Assembly (NCBI RefSeq): GCF_000003605.2
Contig: NW_003141316.1
Location: 129,818-184,210, forward strand
Source of the DNA: Saccoglossus kowalevskii
Taxonomy: Eukaryota > Hemichordata > Enteropneusta > Harrimaniidae
Length of the DNA: 54,393 nt
Direction of reading: 5' to 3'
In this document: positions 24,254-37,490 of the stretch, in pieces
Layout of the letters: every line of letters starts with the position of its first letter
Numbering within the stretch: position 1 is the first letter of the stretch
Position numbers and translations under genes: made by a program
The notes under the pieces: generated by a model
Databases searched by the model: none
Told to the model about the DNA's origin: nothing
The model's input: only the letters and a program-made list of their open reading frames with translations

Positions 24254-25989
24254 TATACACATAACAATGTCATTATTGAATCCCATTGTAAGATATACAT
24301 GTATGTGTAAAGAAGGTTTATGTGGGAATGCATGCTGGTACACCCCCTCTAAGTTGACGGAGAGTTGGACTATTTTAATAAATGCACCATCTCTACAAAC
24401 ACTTTAAATATCATCAAAGTATCAAACCTGATAATGTCTCCTCATGTACATAGTTTATATGGTGATTGGTGACAGATACATTCCAAAGTTTATAGTGTTT
24501 AGTTTGTAGCTGACTTGTACTGTGACTTATCCTAACAAAAAACACAGTACAGATCAATAAACTTACTAAGAATTATTATATAGCTGATGTTGATGACAGT
24601 ACCACATGGGTCATTGTAAAGTTCAATAACTTTAGCATGAGAAACTACTGCATATGTATTTCTTTTATCAGAGGGCATGTAATTATCAGAAATATATACA
24701 AGTTGCAATGTGACACCAGGCTGATACATGCAGCTAACTTTGTATGTCATATTTGCTGTAATGACTGCTCTATTGAAGATATATCTAAAAGTTCTTAAAA
24801 ATTAAAATTTGTTTTCATTATGAATATGATCATTAAAATCTAACTTATTTTAACCATGGACACGCACCTCAAAATAAGTCATATTTTAATGATTCGGCTT
24901 ACAATAAATGTATTTCTCATTTTTGTGGTCTTTCATTGGAGATGAAGTGGGGGTGTATTTTATTTAATAGAGCAGTTGAGCAAATATATTGTTTATTGGT
25001 TTAAATTTGTTTTTTTTCTTTCAACACATGTAACCTTTTTTATAGCATTTTAAAAACTGGAAAACATCAACATACCATTTTGGCCCAGATTCTAATATTC
25101 AATTGACCAAAAAAAAAAATACCTCCTTGGTAGCACTAGAAGTACATTAATAATAAGAAAAATAGAGAAATTGATATATAATTTTGGATATTTCATGCAA
25201 CTTAAAAATTAATTTAGTTCCTAATGTGGGTGGGCAGTCGCTTTAATGTTAATTAATTTTAATAAAAAAATATTTTTGTGAATGTGTGTGTTAATGTGTG
25301 ACAAAATTGATGTCAGAGCAAGCAATCGAAAAACATATATCGACAAACATGGCCATGCTCTAAGAGGTCAATGACCTATGATGTGAGATTGACTGATTGT
25401 TGTCTTTTGAAATGATTTTTTTTTAAAAAAGTACATCTATGTGTTATAGAAAAATTATGTTGAAAGTTGCTGCAACTGTGGTTTAATGTTGAGGTTTGGT
25501 TAATTAACATTCCATAGCAAAAATAATCTACAAGTTACACCAAAAAATCCCTCCAAAAATAATGGTACCACAATAGACCGTTACTGTCTGCTGCTGTAAG
25601 AGTTTTTTTTTTTCCCCCATGAAATATAACAGTCTTCATATTTGAACCTCTGATGTGGTACACGACGAAAAAATACAGAAGGAAAAATAAAAGAACTGTT
25701 ATCAAATTTAAACAGAGGAGGCTGCGGATGTTTCGAGCCTATTATGTGTACTCGTCTTTTTCTTATTGAATGCTGTCCCAGGCAATTTAATCAGCATATC
25801 CTGAACTAAAACAACTTGAAAAGTAATTTCCTGTGCTTGAAGACGCTTGCCCTTTGAATAGCATTTGACCCCCAGTGTATACTTCCTTGGTCACACACTA
25901 CTGACTTTCCTTCATAAATCATAAATGCACCTAGCTATCTTCTGTTACACCATATCATTCAAGTGTTTCCTGCACATTATAACGAGACC

Positions 25990-26231
25990 TGTAGAGGTGG
26001 TCGGTTTATAGAAGTAATTATTTTATAAAGGTGTTCGGTTTATAGAAGTAATTATTTTATAAAGGTGTTCGGTTTATAGAAGTGTTTATTTTATAAAGGT
26101 GTTCGGTTTATTGAAGTGTTCAGTTTATAGAAGCGTTTGGTTTATAAAGATGTTTGTTTGGTTTATAGAAGTGTTCAGTTTATAGAAGTGTTTGGTTGAT
26201 AAAGGTGTTCGGTTTATAGAAGTGTTCAATT
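25990..26231. repeat. Minisatellite with 17-bp subunit and 34-bp unit
   Basis: The word TCGGTTTATAGAAGT recurs at 34-bp spacing (26001, 26035, 26069, 26103). From about 26119 it recurs at 17-bp spacing as TTCAGTTTATAGAAG variants. The 34-bp unit therefore looks like a dimer of the 17-bp one. Confidence 0.9.
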
Positions 26232-26696
26232 CAAGCTGTTTGGTTTTCAGATAGATCTACAGAAATCTAAATATTTGACAAAATCTAAGTATGTTTTGGA
26301 GATTGACCCGCACAATGATGGTCAAAATATAACTCACAAACTATCATAAATTGTAACTGAATTCAATGAATTCACAATTTACAGAAAGTATGAACACACG
26401 ACAGCAGTGTTTAGTATAAACTATATTGCATTTATTTACGCTGTATGAGTTATGTATCTGTTTGCTGAAATTCCAATCACTTGGGAAAGTTGAATAAATT
26501 TAAAAGATATTTCATGAAATGTAGTTTCCAGAGAAAATAAATCAATCTCACTTGACAAAGACAAGAATGTACAGTGCACCATGAGGTGAGCTTTGAGAGC
26601 ACGATAAGTATAAACCAGTTGACATTCTTGGATAGGGAAAAACAAGTTTTCAATTTCTTGTTCTTGTTTTTCTTTTAACCACAATGAACTTACATA

Positions 26697-26814
26697 TACT
26701 GTATTTGCATATACAAAACAAAAATCTCATTTGTTGTATGCTGAATTATTGAAATATTATGTTATATTTTGCTCATATAAACACCTCTGTAATTTACATC
26801 GAGCAAATATGGTA
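26697..26814. mobile_element. MITE-like element with TACTGTATTTGC ends
   Basis: Left end TACTGTATTTGC; right end GCAAATATGGTA, which reverse-complements to TACCATATTTGC. The centre carries TGAATTATTGAAATATTAT. Right-end words of the same type (CTAATAGAGCA, GAGCAAATAC) recur across the window, for example at 53176 and 46512. Confidence 0.55.
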
Positions 26815-26878
26815 GTGAGTTAAAAATGTTCAAAATCGATATGCCACTGTTGTCAATTTGTATATTTTGATTTTGAAA

Positions 26879-27010
26879 TTAAAGCCTGGTATTCGTCGTG
26901 CAGCGCATGTTCGAATTTCATGTAAATAAACAAAGTATTTTACACACGTTGTATACGTCGCTATGAGTCCCATATCGAACAGTCGCGACACAACGACTGC
27001 CGCCCTTTAA
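26879..27010. mobile_element. TTAA-flanked MITE family F, copy 1
   Basis: TTAA at 26879-26882 and 27007-27010 bracket an element with CATGTAAATAAACAA in the middle and TCGCTATGAGTCCCATATCG towards the right. The right end reads CGACTGCCGCCC before TTAA. The left end is a diverged complement. Other copies are at 32380, 41663 and 50898. Confidence 0.75.
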
Positions 27011-27700
27011 CATTAAAATAGTGCTTCAATGAAAATAGAATTTGCAAAAAAAAATGATAAGTTCAAAACTCGATTCTTTGCTCTGAGTTCACTTATGTTT
27101 TAATGACACCCAACCAGTGTGGTCCAGGGTTTAAGAGTTTACTTGGTTTTACTGTGAAATATGGTTTGTATAAGATCAAAGGTTTATGGTACAAACAATG
27201 TTTAAAATGTAATGCTTGATGATAAAAAACTACGCTCCTGCTTTCGGATTTACAATATGAGAGTTATTCTCTTACTGATATGGGGAGGGGGGGGGGGTTT
27301 CCATTCATGGAGAAGACTGTGTCGCTTCAGTGTGACAGATTTTTTTTTTTTTTTTTTTTTTTTAAGAGAATCATAAAAAAGCAGAATATGGTTTGTAACT
27401 ATTATTTCTACACAGCCAAAAACATTGTAGCTAGAAAAAGAAAGACAAAAACTATGTATACAATCATGGCTTGAACTTCATGAGGCATTAAAGCCAATTT
27501 TCCCAATGTCCAAGTTTGCCTTGGCACCTTTGAAAATCAGTCAATTGTGTGAAAGTTTGCCTTGAAGATGTGTATCCCCTCAACTCCAAAATCCAAGGCT
27601 AGTTAGTGAAATGATTGTAATAGACACACAAATTTAATGTATTTATGTGACAAATTAGTATAGAGAATTTTGTAGCTTGGTTACACAACATTGGCCAATA

Positions 27701-28060
27701 CCCCCCCCCCCCCCAATAAATGTTCTATTCCTTAAAAAAATGTTCACACTTTATTGGGTCTCAGTAAATTTAACACCCCCCCCCCCAAAAGGTGCAAACG
27801 CTAAATACGTTTCTTTAGAGAAAATAATTATCTAAGGATAAATTGTTCACGTATTTAATTGGAATGTCTTTGAAATAAAAGCTTACATAATACTGTCACA
27901 TGGACAATAAAATGAATACTGAAAAAAAAAAAAAAATTTAGTGAGGGATGTCCAATAACCATCAATTGATTTGTATTTAACTCCTCACCCCTTAAATAAA
28001 TGTTCTATCCCTTAATAAAATGTTCACATTATATTTGTTTCCAGTAATATTCTACACCAG
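27701..28060. repeat. Poly(C) tracts and a diverged direct repeat
   Basis: Runs of 14 C (27701-27714) and 11 C (27776-27786) lie beside AATAAATGTTCTATTCCTTA, which recurs at about 27996 as AAATAAATGTTCTATCCCTT. This suggests an old local duplication. Confidence 0.55.
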
Positions 28061-28493
28061 GCAGGAAATTCCGGTTTGTGTTCAAACAGTTGACACTCAT
28101 CTGTTAGCTCAATGATACAATTGAAAGGAAAATTCTCCAAATTTTCTCCTGACTCCTGTGAGTCTTGACAGTGACTGATGTACTGTTTATGGTGTACTTG
28201 GCTTCTAATTAAGGCTGTAAATTTTCTTGGCATGTAATGAGACAACCAGATGTGGATAAACCTTGGTATTGCTCTCTTGGCATTCCAGTCAAGGTTGCAA
28301 AGGAACTTGAATAAAGGGACAAGTGTAACCACAAAGTGTGCAGTAACAAAAATGGTTTACTGTATTAAATTCTCAGTATTGTATTTTCTCTATCACATCA
28401 CCATCGCCAATAAACTGTATCATTAGAATTATGACACATCTGCCATTTACATGTGTGTACATACTGAGTATGCTACAAACAGAGCCAATTAGA

Positions 28494-28706
28494 TACTGTG
28501 GAATACTTTATTTTCGCTAGAATTTATTTTCGCTGAAAAAGCTTTTTGGGCGTTTTGTATGGAATTTATTTTTACTGATTTTTGATGAGTTCAATGTGAA
28601 ATATAGGGAAAAAAAGTATACTCGCTGGATTTTATTTTCACGGAAACATTCTTTCAGCGAAAATAGGGAAAATAAATTCCAAGCAAAAATAAAGTATTCT
28701 ACAGTA
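28494..28706. mobile_element. MITE family A, copy 4
   Basis: Left end TACTGTGGAATACTTTATTT, right end AAATAAAGTATTCTACAGTA. The arms pair along much of their length (TTTTCGCT against AGCGAAAA). It is very similar to the copy at 38771, so both are probably recent. Confidence 0.88.
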
Positions 28707-29600
28707 TTTTGAATGTGGTGGCGACGTATGCAACTACAGAATGTTTCCATTCTGGTGATGTACGCAACTACGGAATGTTTTCACTCTTGTTTTGCACAAA
28801 AAGATAAAGCAAAAACTGAAAACAACTAACCTAAACTTTATCAGGAATCGGTGAAAAGAATAACTGGTACAAATCATAAGAAATACATTTTCATTGAAAA
28901 TTCTAACATTTAACAAATATCAATCTGTTCAAAAGATAATCATAAATGTGCTGAAAGAATCGGTGCCGACTAGTCTGTGGTAGATGCACCCCTCCAGAGG
29001 CTGGTATGTTAGCCAGACATTCCTATATTACGTAATAGTGTCATAAAACCCACTGATGTTGCCTGTCTACAGTGTTCGCATAAAACAGCTTGCTGTACCT
29101 CAGTGTGATTATCTAAATATTGTCATCCCTGATAAACTGACTCCAGTTAGCTTCTAGAATAACAAGCAATTTATAAAACACTGTATTTGATCTACTGTAT
29201 TAAAAGCTCATCTCGAATAGAAGCTTGTATAAACCAACAATCCAGTTTCTTGTATACTGAATCATTGAAATATTAATTATTTTGACCAGAAAAACTCCTC
29301 TTACATAAGTTACATAAACTTGTGCACTACTAAAAAAAAATGTAATTTTTTTTGTAATAACTTCCCATGATTTTGAAGAATTGAATAATATATGCAAGTT
29401 TACTTATTCAGTGGTTCAGACGAAAATCTTACTATTAGTTTTTCAAAATATATCAACTTTATTATGAAAGTAGATCATGTCTAATTGTTGAAACCATACT
29501 GCTGTACTATTTCTATTCATTATGTTTTAAGCATACAAGTATTGATCTTCATCAAACTCTTGGATCAACTCCCTAAAAAGCTATAGTATGTGTTTTTATT

Positions 29601-29880
29601 AAACTTGTGCAAGGTTTGGTTGATTAATAAGGTAAAGCATTTATTAGAAATTATTAGATTGCTTTTTGGTATTATTTCTTCTCAATCTCGTAGAGTTTGT
29701 GTTTTTTTTTAGCTTATGCGCAATCTGGATGATTAAAAAAGTTTTGAGTGATTATTAGAAACCCCAGATATGATTGGTTTGTGAAATTGTTTCTTCTCAA
29801 TGTCACTTAGAGTTTGTGTGTGTTTTTAAGCTTGTGCAGAATCTGGATGATTAACAAAGTTAAGCATTTATTATAAGTTC
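29601..29880. repeat. Diverged tandem repeat, about 115-bp units
   Basis: Three copies start near 29601, 29712 and 29829 with variants of GCTTGTGCAGAATCTGGATG. They share GCATTTATTA and TTTCTTCTCAATGTC blocks in the same order. Non-coding. Confidence 0.7.
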
Positions 29881-32379
29881 AGGTTATAATAATTTGTTAA
29901 CCTGAATTGTAGTTTAAGCGTGTCACTCACGCATAAGGGGTTTTCATGAAATAAAAGTTAATAATCCAGATAGAAGATACATTTTAATATAAAACTTGTT
30001 TTAATGACTGGCATAATGTTTTATTAAACCTTGATTGTTATAATCTATTAAAATCATCCCTTCCATCTGCTGCAAACCTGTGAAAGTTGATGGTAAATTA
30101 TTGTTTTGTTTTTATTGCAATGGCTACAAGCTTTCAGCACCATCAAAATTGTACTGTAGAAGGAAAATATTTAATTTTTAACCCAAATCCTGGGACTTCA
30201 TGGGGCCACTAAAATGGCACTGATGAATACTGTTACTGATCGTATCAGCAGACCTTCCTGGGTGAGGTGGCAGTGGGCAGTGAAATGTAATATATTATCC
30301 CACAACAAGCACAGAATAGGCTCAGACCTCATTCCCCAGTGGTCGTTATGCAGGTTATGATAAACTGCATTGTCCCCACCCTGTGGGGGTAAATGTATAT
30401 GTTTTGAGAAAGGGGGGGGGATATATGGGAAGATCAAAATTGTAGCCATAAAAAAACAACAAATGTAGTTATATCAACTGAAGCGGAACCCTAGCTGTCA
30501 TACCACATTGTGTTCTCTCAGTCAACCATTTTACTCCACCCCTGCCATTGTCAAGTCTGCTTACTTTTGTCATGTTACACATGTTATATATTGTAGCTTT
30601 AGTCAAATATATTGATAACAATCCCCAAAACTTCTAATCCAAATCTGTAAGAGCTTTCTAAGTTTGTCATGTATTTGTAAATTTAATTTGAAAAAATATG
30701 AAAAATGAGATTTTTTTGTGAAAAGAAAAAATACTTTTTAAAGTTTTGTTAAATTTATGAAGTGGAACATCAAATAAGGCGTAATTTAATGAACCAACTC
30801 GTAAAATTTGTGGCTGTTACTTTAAAAACTCTCAGTTACTGAATTCTCTATTGGTTCTGAATTCACTTCCATTGTCCGATTTGCTCATATCATTCCCTCA
30901 ATCTCATAAAACCCATACATCTTTTTGTTCTGCGGTTGAATCTGTTCTGTGTATTCATTCAAAAATTTGCTGTAAAATTCAGTGTCATTTCTGGTAGCAG
31001 GTGTCCAGCTAGTATAGTATTAGTTTTAGTTGCAATAAAGAAAAACATTAAATAAAACTTTGAATTTTTGCTTTGAGATATAATTGGTTTAGCGAGTCGT
31101 AAACTTTGCTGACTTCTGTCATAAGTTGAAAACTTATATTGGATTTTTTTTATTTCATATTGTGTTGAAGTGACAGATGGATACTGAGAAAAGGTTGTAG
31201 GCTCTGTTTTCTCATTGCAACTGCTTTCAAATGTTACAATACTTGAGTGAACTGTACACTGTATGATGTTTTTAACCTGTAACGTTAACTGAAACATGGA
31301 ATTTTAAGCAATATACATGTACTATGAACTCATTCAATTTTCACTGGTTTTTAATTTCACTGTTTTCGCATATAAGCAAAATTCGCTAAATTAGACCTAT
31401 GTGAAATAGCAATAAAACTCATTGTTTCCTTGCCATGTTTGTGAAATTGCTCAAAACATCAAAATAGTTAAAATAAACGTCAATACAACCAAAAAGTAAA
31501 AATATGCCTCCTTAGTGTCAGTCCTAATCTGTCCTTTGTGAACCATATTAGGACTGATCTATCCTTGTAAATCAAATTTTGTAACAGTGCAGCTGATATG
31601 TGAATAATTCAGATATACCCTAATGTCAGTAGTAAATTTGATGCTGAGAAATGTTGTGATTTCATCTCATAAAACACTTTGAATGAGTTGTATTTGAAAT
31701 CAAAAATAAAGGAAATGTCCCTCACTAGATTTTACCAAAACTTAGAAGGAACACTGCATGAAGTTCATGTGCAGCTGTTGAGTATGTTAAAAGCATTTGA
31801 CCAGAAACTCTTGTAGTTGCATACACATGCTAAGAAACCAGTAAGATGATTGTTATACAGTCTGTTTATGAGATAATGTCATATGGAATGTAACTCTCTT
31901 CACTTCAACCAATATTGCACCAAGCTACTGTACACTACTTAACCCTTCACTGGCAATACTATTAAATCAATTGGCACTTACTCTTAACAACTTCTGGCAG
32001 AGTATTTTCGGAATTACAAAAGTCAGAATGTAAGTGGTTCAACATTTTTTGTTTAACAGATATTCCTGTTAAAACGTAAATTTTTGCTGCTAGTAATTTT
32101 GTGTAAGCCGCTGTGACTCTGCCTCTTCAGAAACCCAATGAAAAATTTGATTTCAACACTCTAAAAAATTTCATGATTTACTATTCAGAATATACATATA
32201 TGATGTATACATCTCAGTTGAAACTTGCTTTGAGTCCATTCCACCACCAATCATTTTTTATGTTAAACTTGGCATTTATGTCAAGCACTGCTTAACAGTT
32301 ATTTCAAGTGTATGCGGTTGAAAAAAAAAAAAAAATTGTAAGACTGGTTTTCTTGTCAATGTTCAAATAAATTCCGTAA

Positions 32380-32522
32380 TTAAGTTTCAGTTTCAGTAGA
32401 CATCATGCAGAGCAGAGCATGTTCGAATTTCATGTAAATAAACAATGTATATTGTAACCACAGTGTATATGTTGCTATGAGCCCCATGTCACACAGCATG
32501 TGTGACAACCACTGCTCTTTAA
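32380..32522. mobile_element. TTAA-flanked MITE family F, copy 2
   Basis: Shares CATGTTCGAATTTCATGTAA and GTTGCTATGAGCCCCATGTC with copy 1 and ends CACTGCTCTTTAA. The left arm is decayed; TTAA at 32380-32383 is a possible left boundary. Confidence 0.6.
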
Positions 32523-33244
32523 GTTTTCACAATTGATCTGAAAACACTGATTGTCATTCCATTGTATATCACCCCCTTCTGGTTACAATAGTTCATAGTC
32601 AATGTTCTGCAGGGAAATGTTTAAAAAAAATGCAGATGGCATTTCCAGTTTACATCAACACCTCCCAATGTTACGCAACAGTTCACAGTGGATTTAAAAT
32701 ATGAGATACTGTAAAGTATAGCAAGTGCAGCATGTGAATGACAGGTTTACCTAAATAATCAAAAAATGACAATATCCTGGTTTCACAGCTTTTAATACTT
32801 TAATCAGTAACTTGAACCAGATGGTGATCACAGTAACAGTGATTTGATACCAGATCTGAATGTTTGTCTTCAGTGTTGAATCTATCAGTTATTATTTGAC
32901 TTTTCAGAAATTAATTGCATTCCTAATCTTGAGAGTTTGTCAGTATATGGTTGGGTAGATACTGGAAACTTCACAGACACCCATGACTCATTTCTTTTGA
33001 ACCCTCCCTTCCCCCAATGTTATATACTTGCTTGTTTTACTACCTCTCTACTACTCACCATATTTCTCTCTGCACTTCTCTTGGAGCAATTTGTCATCAG
33101 TATTTGTTAGAGCTGGGAAAACATTGACTTAATTATTTACTGCCATTTCTTTCCCACAATGCATCTGTGCAAATCATTATTCTTTCACTTAAAATAAATA
33201 GGGATGGGTAGATAGATCAGTGCAGGTTTTAACTTTTTACCACA

Positions 33245-33477
33245 GCTGTCGACTTTGTCTGTCGTCCGTGTCAACTTTTTACTTTTTCGTCTTCTTCTTG
33301 AAAACTACAAGCCTGAATGTTTTGATACATGGTGTATATGTACCTTGGGTAGACCTCTCTTAGATTTGTTCATTCCATGATGATATCTTCAGTTCTCTAA
33401 TTTTGATGAATATTTTTGGTAAAAAGGGATATTTTCGACTTATTGTTTTATTGCTTTGATACTACCGGTAAAGAGAT
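33245..33477. repeat. Dispersed copy of the GTCGTCCGTGTC-headed repeat
   Basis: It begins GCTGTCGACTTTGTCTGTCG and continues with CTTCTTCTTGAAAACTACA, CTTGGGTAGACCTCTCTTAG and TGATGATATCTTCAGTTCTC. It is the same order as 53801-54393, but with a single unit of the body. Confidence 0.8.
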
Positions 33478-33503
33478 TGTTCATTTTCTAATGATTTCCT
33501 CAG

Positions 33504-33715
33504 TACCTGTAAAGGGGTTAATTATTCACTGGGATTTAATTCTGCTTATTTTGCTGACCTGAAAATGCGCTAAATTAAAACCTAATGAATATGTAAAATT
33601 GAGCATAGAACGCATTATCTAAATGATAAAACTGTACAATTAAAACCCACTGAATATGCCTGAAATTGTAAATCAGCGAAATTTAAACCCAGTGAAAATT
33701 AGTCATTTTACAGTA
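33504..33715. mobile_element. MITE family B, copy 1
   Basis: Left end TACCTGTAAAGGGGTTAATT, right end AAAATTAGTCATTTTACAGT. The inner arms repeat TTCACTGGG/CCCAGTGAA and TTAAAACC/GGTTTTAA motifs. It shares its outer word with family A but differs in body. Confidence 0.75.
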
Positions 33716-34676
33716 TGTAATTGAAATGTGCATTGCTACCAGCGGAGCTATCTCAGCCGACAAGCTGCTTGTTTAAAAAAAACACACACGTGTGATAGAG
33801 ACAAGCTGACATCAACTACATCACCCTGGGAGAAAGTGAAGGATAATTTGTTCAACCCAGAGTTTATAATGATAAGTCCCTTATTTTGACAAAATGATCT
33901 ACAGGAATAGTAGGCATCACTCTACACCTGATGTTTTAGCTTGAGACATTTTGTCATCAGTACTTTACATGGTTGGTTAGCTACTGGGAAAACACACATG
34001 TTTCATCACTTTGTCCTCCCACACAAAGTTGCATTTTGAAAATATTTGTGGTATTATGCTGTACTATCTATTACTACATACTATTTCTTGAAAAGATATT
34101 TGTCATGAAAATATTCAAAACTTGTGAGGAATGTCAAATTCTGTTTTGTTTGTCTGAGAATTAGAATTTATTAACAATTTTAAAACCACTACTGGTATTA
34201 CTAATGATGTACATGTGCCATGTAAAACACCAGTGCTTGGTCACAACATAATATGACCAACTCCTAAAATATGTTGAAGATATTTGAATCAAATTGAAAA
34301 CTAAAGTTTCCGTCATGCTTTCATTTTCATGTTTTCATGCCATCAAAATACAATAAATGAAAAAAAAACGCTGATTAATTTTTTAAGTTCGAATTGTCAT
34401 GGAAAATTGTTGTTCAAAACAAGTTTCTATAGTGAAATTATTTTATCATGAATTTGCACACTAACACAAATAGAAAAATGTTTTGATATCAATCCTAATA
34501 ATATTTTTCAGTATGATAGTAGTTTTACATTACCTACAGTGGGTTGTTCTCTCCCATAATGCATTGCATATAAATTTGAATTTGGCTCAGCCAGTCTTCA
34601 TCTGACATCTATTGATAACTACCGGTAATAAAAATAAGCTCTTTGAGAATGGTCAATTGGGATAAATTACATCAAG

Positions 34677-34887
34677 TACTGTAAAATGACTAATTTTCAC
34701 TGGGTTTAAGTTTTGCTGATTTACCATTTCAGGCATAATCAGTGGGTTTTAAATTCATGGTTTTATCATTTAGATAATGTGTTCTATGCTAAATTTTACA
34801 TATTCACTGGGTTTTAATTGAGCGTATTTTCCAGTCAGCGAAATAAGCGAAATTAAAACCCAATGAACAATTAACCCCTTTACAGTA
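34677..34887. mobile_element. MITE family B, copy 2
   Basis: Left end TACTGTAAAATGACTAATTT, right end AATTAACCCCTTTACAGTA. Its body is the reverse complement of copy 1 (33504), so the two copies are in opposite orientation about 1 kb apart. Confidence 0.8.
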
Positions 34888-35602
34888 GTCCTACAACTGA
34901 ACCGCTCATTTTTGAGATGTAATTTTTTTTATGATAATTCTATTTGTGAAAGTGAATTCTTTCAAATAATACTGGATGGAGACAGCTCTTTAAAATGAAA
35001 CCAAGTAAGGCACTTCACAGCAGGTAAAGACAAGGATGTGGTAATCTGTCTCTCAAAACAAAACAGATAATGGTATAAGTAGTCTTGTCATGGTCAGTCT
35101 TAATGTCCACTGTCAGTATCATTTATATAGGCTCAGTAGGTGGGTGGTATGGCTCTTTGAAAGCCATAATTATTTCTCCTGCATTTATAACATTTTTATG
35201 TATTTTTCAATAATTTTGGAACTATTTGCAACTAGTTTTGAAAAAAACAAACAAAAAAACATGAACAATTTTTTGCACGTTTTATTGTGGAATACTGACC
35301 AAAGTTGACTGGTGTTAAAACAGTTGGAGACAATTCAGAACTTCTAATAATTCAAATAACAGTCAGACAAATCAGAGAGCAGCTTGTTTGTTGACAGGTA
35401 TTTTTCGACCTATCAAATTCCGCCTATTATATATCCTTTGAGTGTACCACCCAGGCTTTATCATTCCATCTCAGCTGGATTGAAGATTCTATTGTACATG
35501 TAAATTGTAAGTGAATGTGACAACTAGGCAAAGTACAAGCAATACAAGTAAAATAGTGATTTTCTTGTGAGAAATCTGACATTTATTTGATTAGGGCATA
35601 TG

Positions 35603-35787
35603 TACTGTGAAATCTGTATTAGAAGCTGCGGTTTCTATTAAAATGGTAAAATGCAACAGAGGGGATGCGGTTTCTATTTAGAGCATCTACAAATATAAGA
35701 AATGTTGATTTTCAAGTTTTCAATTGTTAAAAAAAAAATGGGTGCGATTTCTATTAGGATGCGGCTTCTAATACAGATTTTATGGTA
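35603..35787. mobile_element. MITE family D, copy 1
   Basis: A 185-bp element with left end TACTGTGAAATCTGTATTAG and right end CTAATACAGATTTTATGGTA. It contains the words GGTGCGATTTCTATTAGGAT and CAACAGAGGGGATGCGGTTT. A second copy, in the opposite orientation, is at 51386. Confidence 0.82.
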
Positions 35788-36116
35788 CTCATCATCCTTG
35801 TAGCTCCTAAATATGTAATTCATAATGTATTTGTTCCATAAAGAATGCTCTATACAGTTTCATAAGAATCTCGAGATACTGGTACATGGATATTTTGCCA
35901 GGTCATATGTGAAAACAAAAATTGGGGTAATAGGCCAAATTTTTAAGATAAATGTAATATTAATTGTAGTATATAGATTAGAGTTAATTTATGGGACTTT
36001 ACTGAGCAAAATGGCCCATCAATTAGAATGTTTTTTTTTTTGTGTGGTTTTTTGAGACTAATAAATAATGACACAATTTGTCTGACACTATATAATAGAA
36101 GGTGGAGTACGGTGAA

Positions 36117-36158
36117 TTTTGTATCTTCACAAATAGATCTATTTGTGAAGATACAAAA
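36117..36158. repeat. 42-bp perfect palindrome
   Basis: Two 21-base arms with no spacer, centred on AGATCT; the left arm begins TTTTGTATCTTCACAAATAG. Weak pairing continues outward (GTACG to the left, CGTAC to the right), so it may be the core of a larger foldback element. Confidence 0.9.
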
Positions 36159-37364
36159 GGTATCGTACTTTGTCCTATGATAATACATGGGTGGTAGAAA
36201 AAGTTCTCATGTGAAAACTTCTGCACATCATTTTGAACATTCCCATGTTTCAGGAAATTGTATTGATCAAGCTTAGAAGCATTCATGTTATTGTAAGTAT
36301 AAATGGATCACCATGACTTTGGGGTACTTAAAAAAAAAATCACCCAAAACACAATTATTTTGTGTATGCGTCCTTTTGAGATGAACTTCTAATACAAGAT
36401 TACATACTTGAAAAGTAACCATAGATTATTTATCAACTTCCTTTCATAATAAGAATATGTGTATGTGACACCATAGAACAAATATTACATTAAAAATTTG
36501 AATAATTTGATTGTTTAAAGTGTTAGGAAAATTCATAATTGAGAAAGAAAGCTGATGTTAATTTTTCTAATTCATCATTAGTAAATTTTGTCACAGTAAA
36601 CATATTAAGTCTATAAAGCTTTTCATAAAACAAAAACTAAATAACTAATACTAAATAACAATAATCAAAAAATGGCATTATGTATTTATGTTTTGTCTGA
36701 ATGTAAAGTACTTTCAGATGGTACTTGAACAGTAATAAAGTGATTTCAAATTTAATGTGTTATCCTGGCGTCAACCTGGTCCAATCAAACTTGAGCATGT
36801 GTATTTATTTTTCTCAAAGTTGTTTCATATGAATGAATAAAACATGGCTGTTTGTAACTTCAGCACACTTTGTTTACTTCAGCTTCTCTTTTAGATACAG
36901 AATCTTTTTGTAGTTTGACAGCGTTTGGTAAATTTCAAAGTTTAAACTTGACTTTGATTCATGATACAGTAGTGTGATGTACTTGCACTTGTCCAGAGTG
37001 ATTTAGTAGACAGTATTGAAAGGAATTTGTTAAGTTTACTTTGATATTCAACAAAGTAGGGTGGATGTCAGCTGTTGATAGTCACCCCATTCATAAATCA
37101 AGTGTTTACAACTACAACAATGTTGCAACTTGCATGGGAAATAGGGGGTCAGTAAATGTTGAGAAAAATTTTAGTGAGAAAAATTTGCAAGTCAGCAGAA
37201 TTTTGCTTACCAAAATAAATAAGGACATAGGCTTTGAACTAAATGGGGGTGGGCAGAAAATTTAATCAGTGAGTTCTTTAAAATGTGGTATCACTATATC
37301 AAAAAAAGAAAGTGTAAACAAAAGGTTTCAGATACATCCAGGTAATGCTGGATCATCATAATAT

Positions 37365-37490
37365 AAGGTTATTACAAGGATACCTCAAAGGATACATGAA
37401 GACAGTACAGCGGGCCGACACACAGCAGAGGTCAATGCAATGCCGTACTGTCTGAGTGCATACTTTTGAGGTATCCTCGTAATAACCTTA
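37365..37490. mobile_element. Foldback element with about 48-bp terminal inverted repeats
   Basis: Left end TAAGGTTATTACAAGGATAC and right end, reverse-complemented, TAAGGTTATTACGAGGATAC. The arms continue through CCTCAAA and again through GACAGTACAGC/GACAGTACGGC. The central loop is only about 30 bp. No other copy was noticed in the window. Confidence 0.8.

Noticed and set aside
28024-28332. 102-residue open frame on the - strand in intron 1
   Set aside because: The composition looks plausible, but no known domain, partner exon or promoter was seen, and it lies next to simple repeats.
30198-30449. 83-residue open frame on the - strand
   Set aside because: No recognised family. The HNDHWGMRSEPILCLLWDN segment looks protein-like, but nothing adjacent supports a gene or a transposon domain.
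30959-31297. 112-residue open frame on the - strand
   Set aside because: AT-rich, low-information sequence with no domain; likely chance.
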